DNA of 6,812 nucleotides from Myxococcales bacterium. Its GTDB lineage: Bacteria; Myxococcota; Polyangia; Fen-1088. Shown here in pieces: positions 5,344 to 6,812 of the stretch; positions within the stretch are counted from its first letter, which is position 1; each line of letters begins with the position of its first letter. The translations under genes were made by a program, and so were the position numbers. Below the pieces are notes generated by a model. The model was not told where the DNA came from. It was given only the letters and a program-made list of their open reading frames with translations, and searched no databases. The stretch is taken from NCBI GenBank assembly GCA_003159055.1, contig PMLH01000160.1, positions 1 to 6,812 of the forward strand. The letters run 5' to 3'.

Positions 5344-6795
5344 ATGACGCCGCCGCCAGAGGAACAGACCCTTCCCGTGCCCGCGGGCGCGTTTGCGCGT
5401 CCTGCCGATGATGAACCCTTCTGGTCGCTGGTACGCGAATCGTTGGCCGGCTCGCGGCGCGACTTGACTCGCGCTCCGCTTGGCCGGGCTATTCTGCTTC
5501 TCGCCGTGCCCATGGTGCTGGAAATGGTGATGGAGTCGGTGTTCGCGGTCTCCGATATCTTCTGGGTCTCCAAGCTTGGCGCGGACTCGATCGCAACAGT
5601 CGGGCTGACCGAGAGCCTGCTCACCATCCTCTACGCTGCTTCGATGGGACTGGCCATGGGCGCCGGTGCGGTGGTTTCGCGCCGGATTGGCGCCAAGGAT
5701 TCCGACGGGGCGGGGCGCGCCACCGTGCAAGCCATCCTGATCGGACTCGTCTTCGCGGCCCTGGTTGGCACGACAGGCGCCATCTTGGCGCCGCGCCTGT
5801 TGGAAGTCCTCGGTGCATCTCCCGCGGTTGTCCAGAACGGAGCGGGGTTTGCCCGCACCATGCTCGGCGGCAGCGCGACCATCGTGTTGCTGTTTGTGAT
5901 CAATGCCGCGTTTCGCGGGGCAGGCGACGCGTCCGTCACCGTGCGTACCTTGTGGTTGGCCAATGGCATCAACATTCTGCTTGGTCCAGTCCTGGTGTTT
6001 GGCGTGGGCCCCGCGCCGCGCATGGGTGTCACTGGCGCTGCCGTGGCCACAACCATCGGTCGGGGCATCGGTGTCCTCTACCAATTCTGGATGTTGCGAC
6101 GGGGCCGTGGACGCCTGGTTGTCCGCCGACGCCACTTGCGGTGGGATGCCGAGTCCCTGCGCACCATCCTGCGCATCTCTCGCGGTGGCACGGTGCAAAT
6201 GCTCATTGGTATGAGCAGTTGGATTGGTCTAGTGCGCATTCTCGCCTTGTTCGGCAGCGCTGCCCTGGCCGGCTACACCATCGCCCTTCGCATTGTGATG
6301 TTCGCACTCTTGCCGTCGTGGGGACTTGGCAACGCGGCCTCGACGTTGGTGGGGCAGAACTTGGGCGCGGGCAACCCGCGACGGGCGGAACAGGCGGTTT
6401 GGCGCGCAGCCTTCTTCAACCTGGTCTTTCTCGGCTTGGTGGGACTGACGCTCGTCGCATGGGGGCCCGCAGTCGTTCGCTTGTTCACCAGCGACCCTGC
6501 CGTCGTCGCGCAGGGCGGCCCCTGCCTGCGGATCGTTGCCGCGGGTTTTGCTTTCTACGCCTACGGCATGGTGGTTTCGCAGGCGTTCAACGGTGCCGGC
6601 GACACACGCACACCCACCTGGATCAACCTTGGTTGCTTCTGGTTAGGCGAACTGCCCTTGGCCTACCTGCTGTCGCAGGTGGCCGGCCTGGGCACCTTCG
6701 GTGTCTACGTTTCCATCACGCTCGCCTTCTCCGGCACGGCCCTGGTCTCGGTCATACTGTTCCGTCGCGGCGCCTGGAAGAACGTGCGGGTCTAG
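5344..6795 (+). CDS. MATE family efflux transporter
   Basis: A 483-residue inner-membrane protein of the multidrug and toxin extrusion family, exporting an unknown compound in exchange for Na+ or H+. About twelve hydrophobic segments are visible, near residues 48-70, 84-106, 126-150, 165-188, 202-222, 228-250, 282-302, 305-325, 356-378, 394-414, 428-447 and 451-474. The two halves carry the paired family motif AFRGAGD (189-195) and AFNGAGDTRTP (414-424). D71 in DIFWVSKLG, SRRIGAKD (112-119) and GQNLGAGNPRRAEQ (337-350) are also characteristic. The N-terminal cytoplasmic tail of about 45 residues is longer than usual. The ATG at 5344 is chosen because AAAGG lies 6 nt upstream; an in-frame TTG at 5293 would add 17 residues and lacks a clear binding site. 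The gene ends 17 bp before the window edge. Confidence 0.95.
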   Translation: MTPPPEEQTLPVPAGAFARPADDEPFWSLVRESLAGSRRDLTRAPLGRAILLLAVPMVLEMVMESVFAVSDIFWVSKLGADSIATVGLTESLLTILYAASMGLAMGAGAVVSRRIGAKDSDGAGRATVQAILIGLVFAALVGTTGAILAPRLLEVLGASPAVVQNGAGFARTMLGGSATIVLLFVINAAFRGAGDASVTVRTLWLANGINILLGPVLVFGVGPAPRMGVTGAAVATTIGRGIGVLYQFWMLRRGRGRLVVRRRHLRWDAESLRTILRISRGGTVQMLIGMSSWIGLVRILALFGSAALAGYTIALRIVMFALLPSWGLGNAASTLVGQNLGAGNPRRAEQAVWRAAFFNLVFLGLVGLTLVAWGPAVVRLFTSDPAVVAQGGPCLRIVAAGFAFYAYGMVVSQAFNGAGDTRTPTWINLGCFWLGELPLAYLLSQVAGLGTFGVYVSITLAFSGTALVSVILFRRGAWKNVRV

Positions 6796-6812
6796 GAGCC
6801 TGTCGCGGTAAC

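Noticed and set aside
5224..6198. Minus-strand open frame of 324 codons opposite the MATE gene.
   Set aside because: It has an unusual His/Gln/Arg-rich composition and no motif, and is fully covered by the well-supported MATE transporter.

Overview
The window is GC-rich bacterial DNA with Gly/Ser/Ala/Asp-rich and cysteine-rich secreted lipoproteins carrying DAG-type linkers, a textbook -24/-12 (sigma-54) promoter, and scattered single-domain redox and isomerase enzymes. This combination suggests a myxobacterium-like organism (Myxococcota, perhaps Polyangia). That assignment rests on protein style only; there is no rRNA or marker gene here.

Layout from left to right. Positions 1-75 hold the last codons of a gene entering from the left. 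Positions 76-587 are a lower-GC gap with no gene I can support. A minus-strand flavin-dependent oxidoreductase of the Old Yellow Enzyme / 2,4-dienoyl-CoA reductase type (588-1718) is transcribed away from a plus-strand cysteine-rich lipoprotein (1887-2831) across a 168-bp spacer that contains a good dyad. The lipoprotein converges, with only 22 bp between, on a minus-strand PhzF-family isomerase-like gene (2854-3654). That gene is divergent from a second, unrelated cysteine-rich lipoprotein (3889-4761), which has a long Gly-rich stalk and four tandem six-cysteine repeats. A tautomerase-superfamily protein (4851-5240) and a 12-helix MATE-family exporter (5344-6795) follow on the same strand.

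The clearest regulatory signal is a perfect sigma-54 promoter at 3840-3854, 35 bp upstream of the second lipoprotein's start codon, with two 5-4-5 dyads further upstream where an enhancer-binding activator could sit. With gaps of 89 and 103 bp and no convincing terminator between them, the lipoprotein, tautomerase and MATE genes could be one sigma-54-driven transcript; this is inference. The three small-molecule enzymes (flavin reductase, PhzF-like, tautomerase) and the exporter could serve a shared metabolic or detoxification role, but the mixed strands make a single operon impossible and the link is speculative.

The least described items are the two cysteine-rich lipoproteins. One has two ten-cysteine modules. 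The other has four repeats with invariant C-x4-C-x10-C-x-C-x2-C spacing on a Gly-rich tether.
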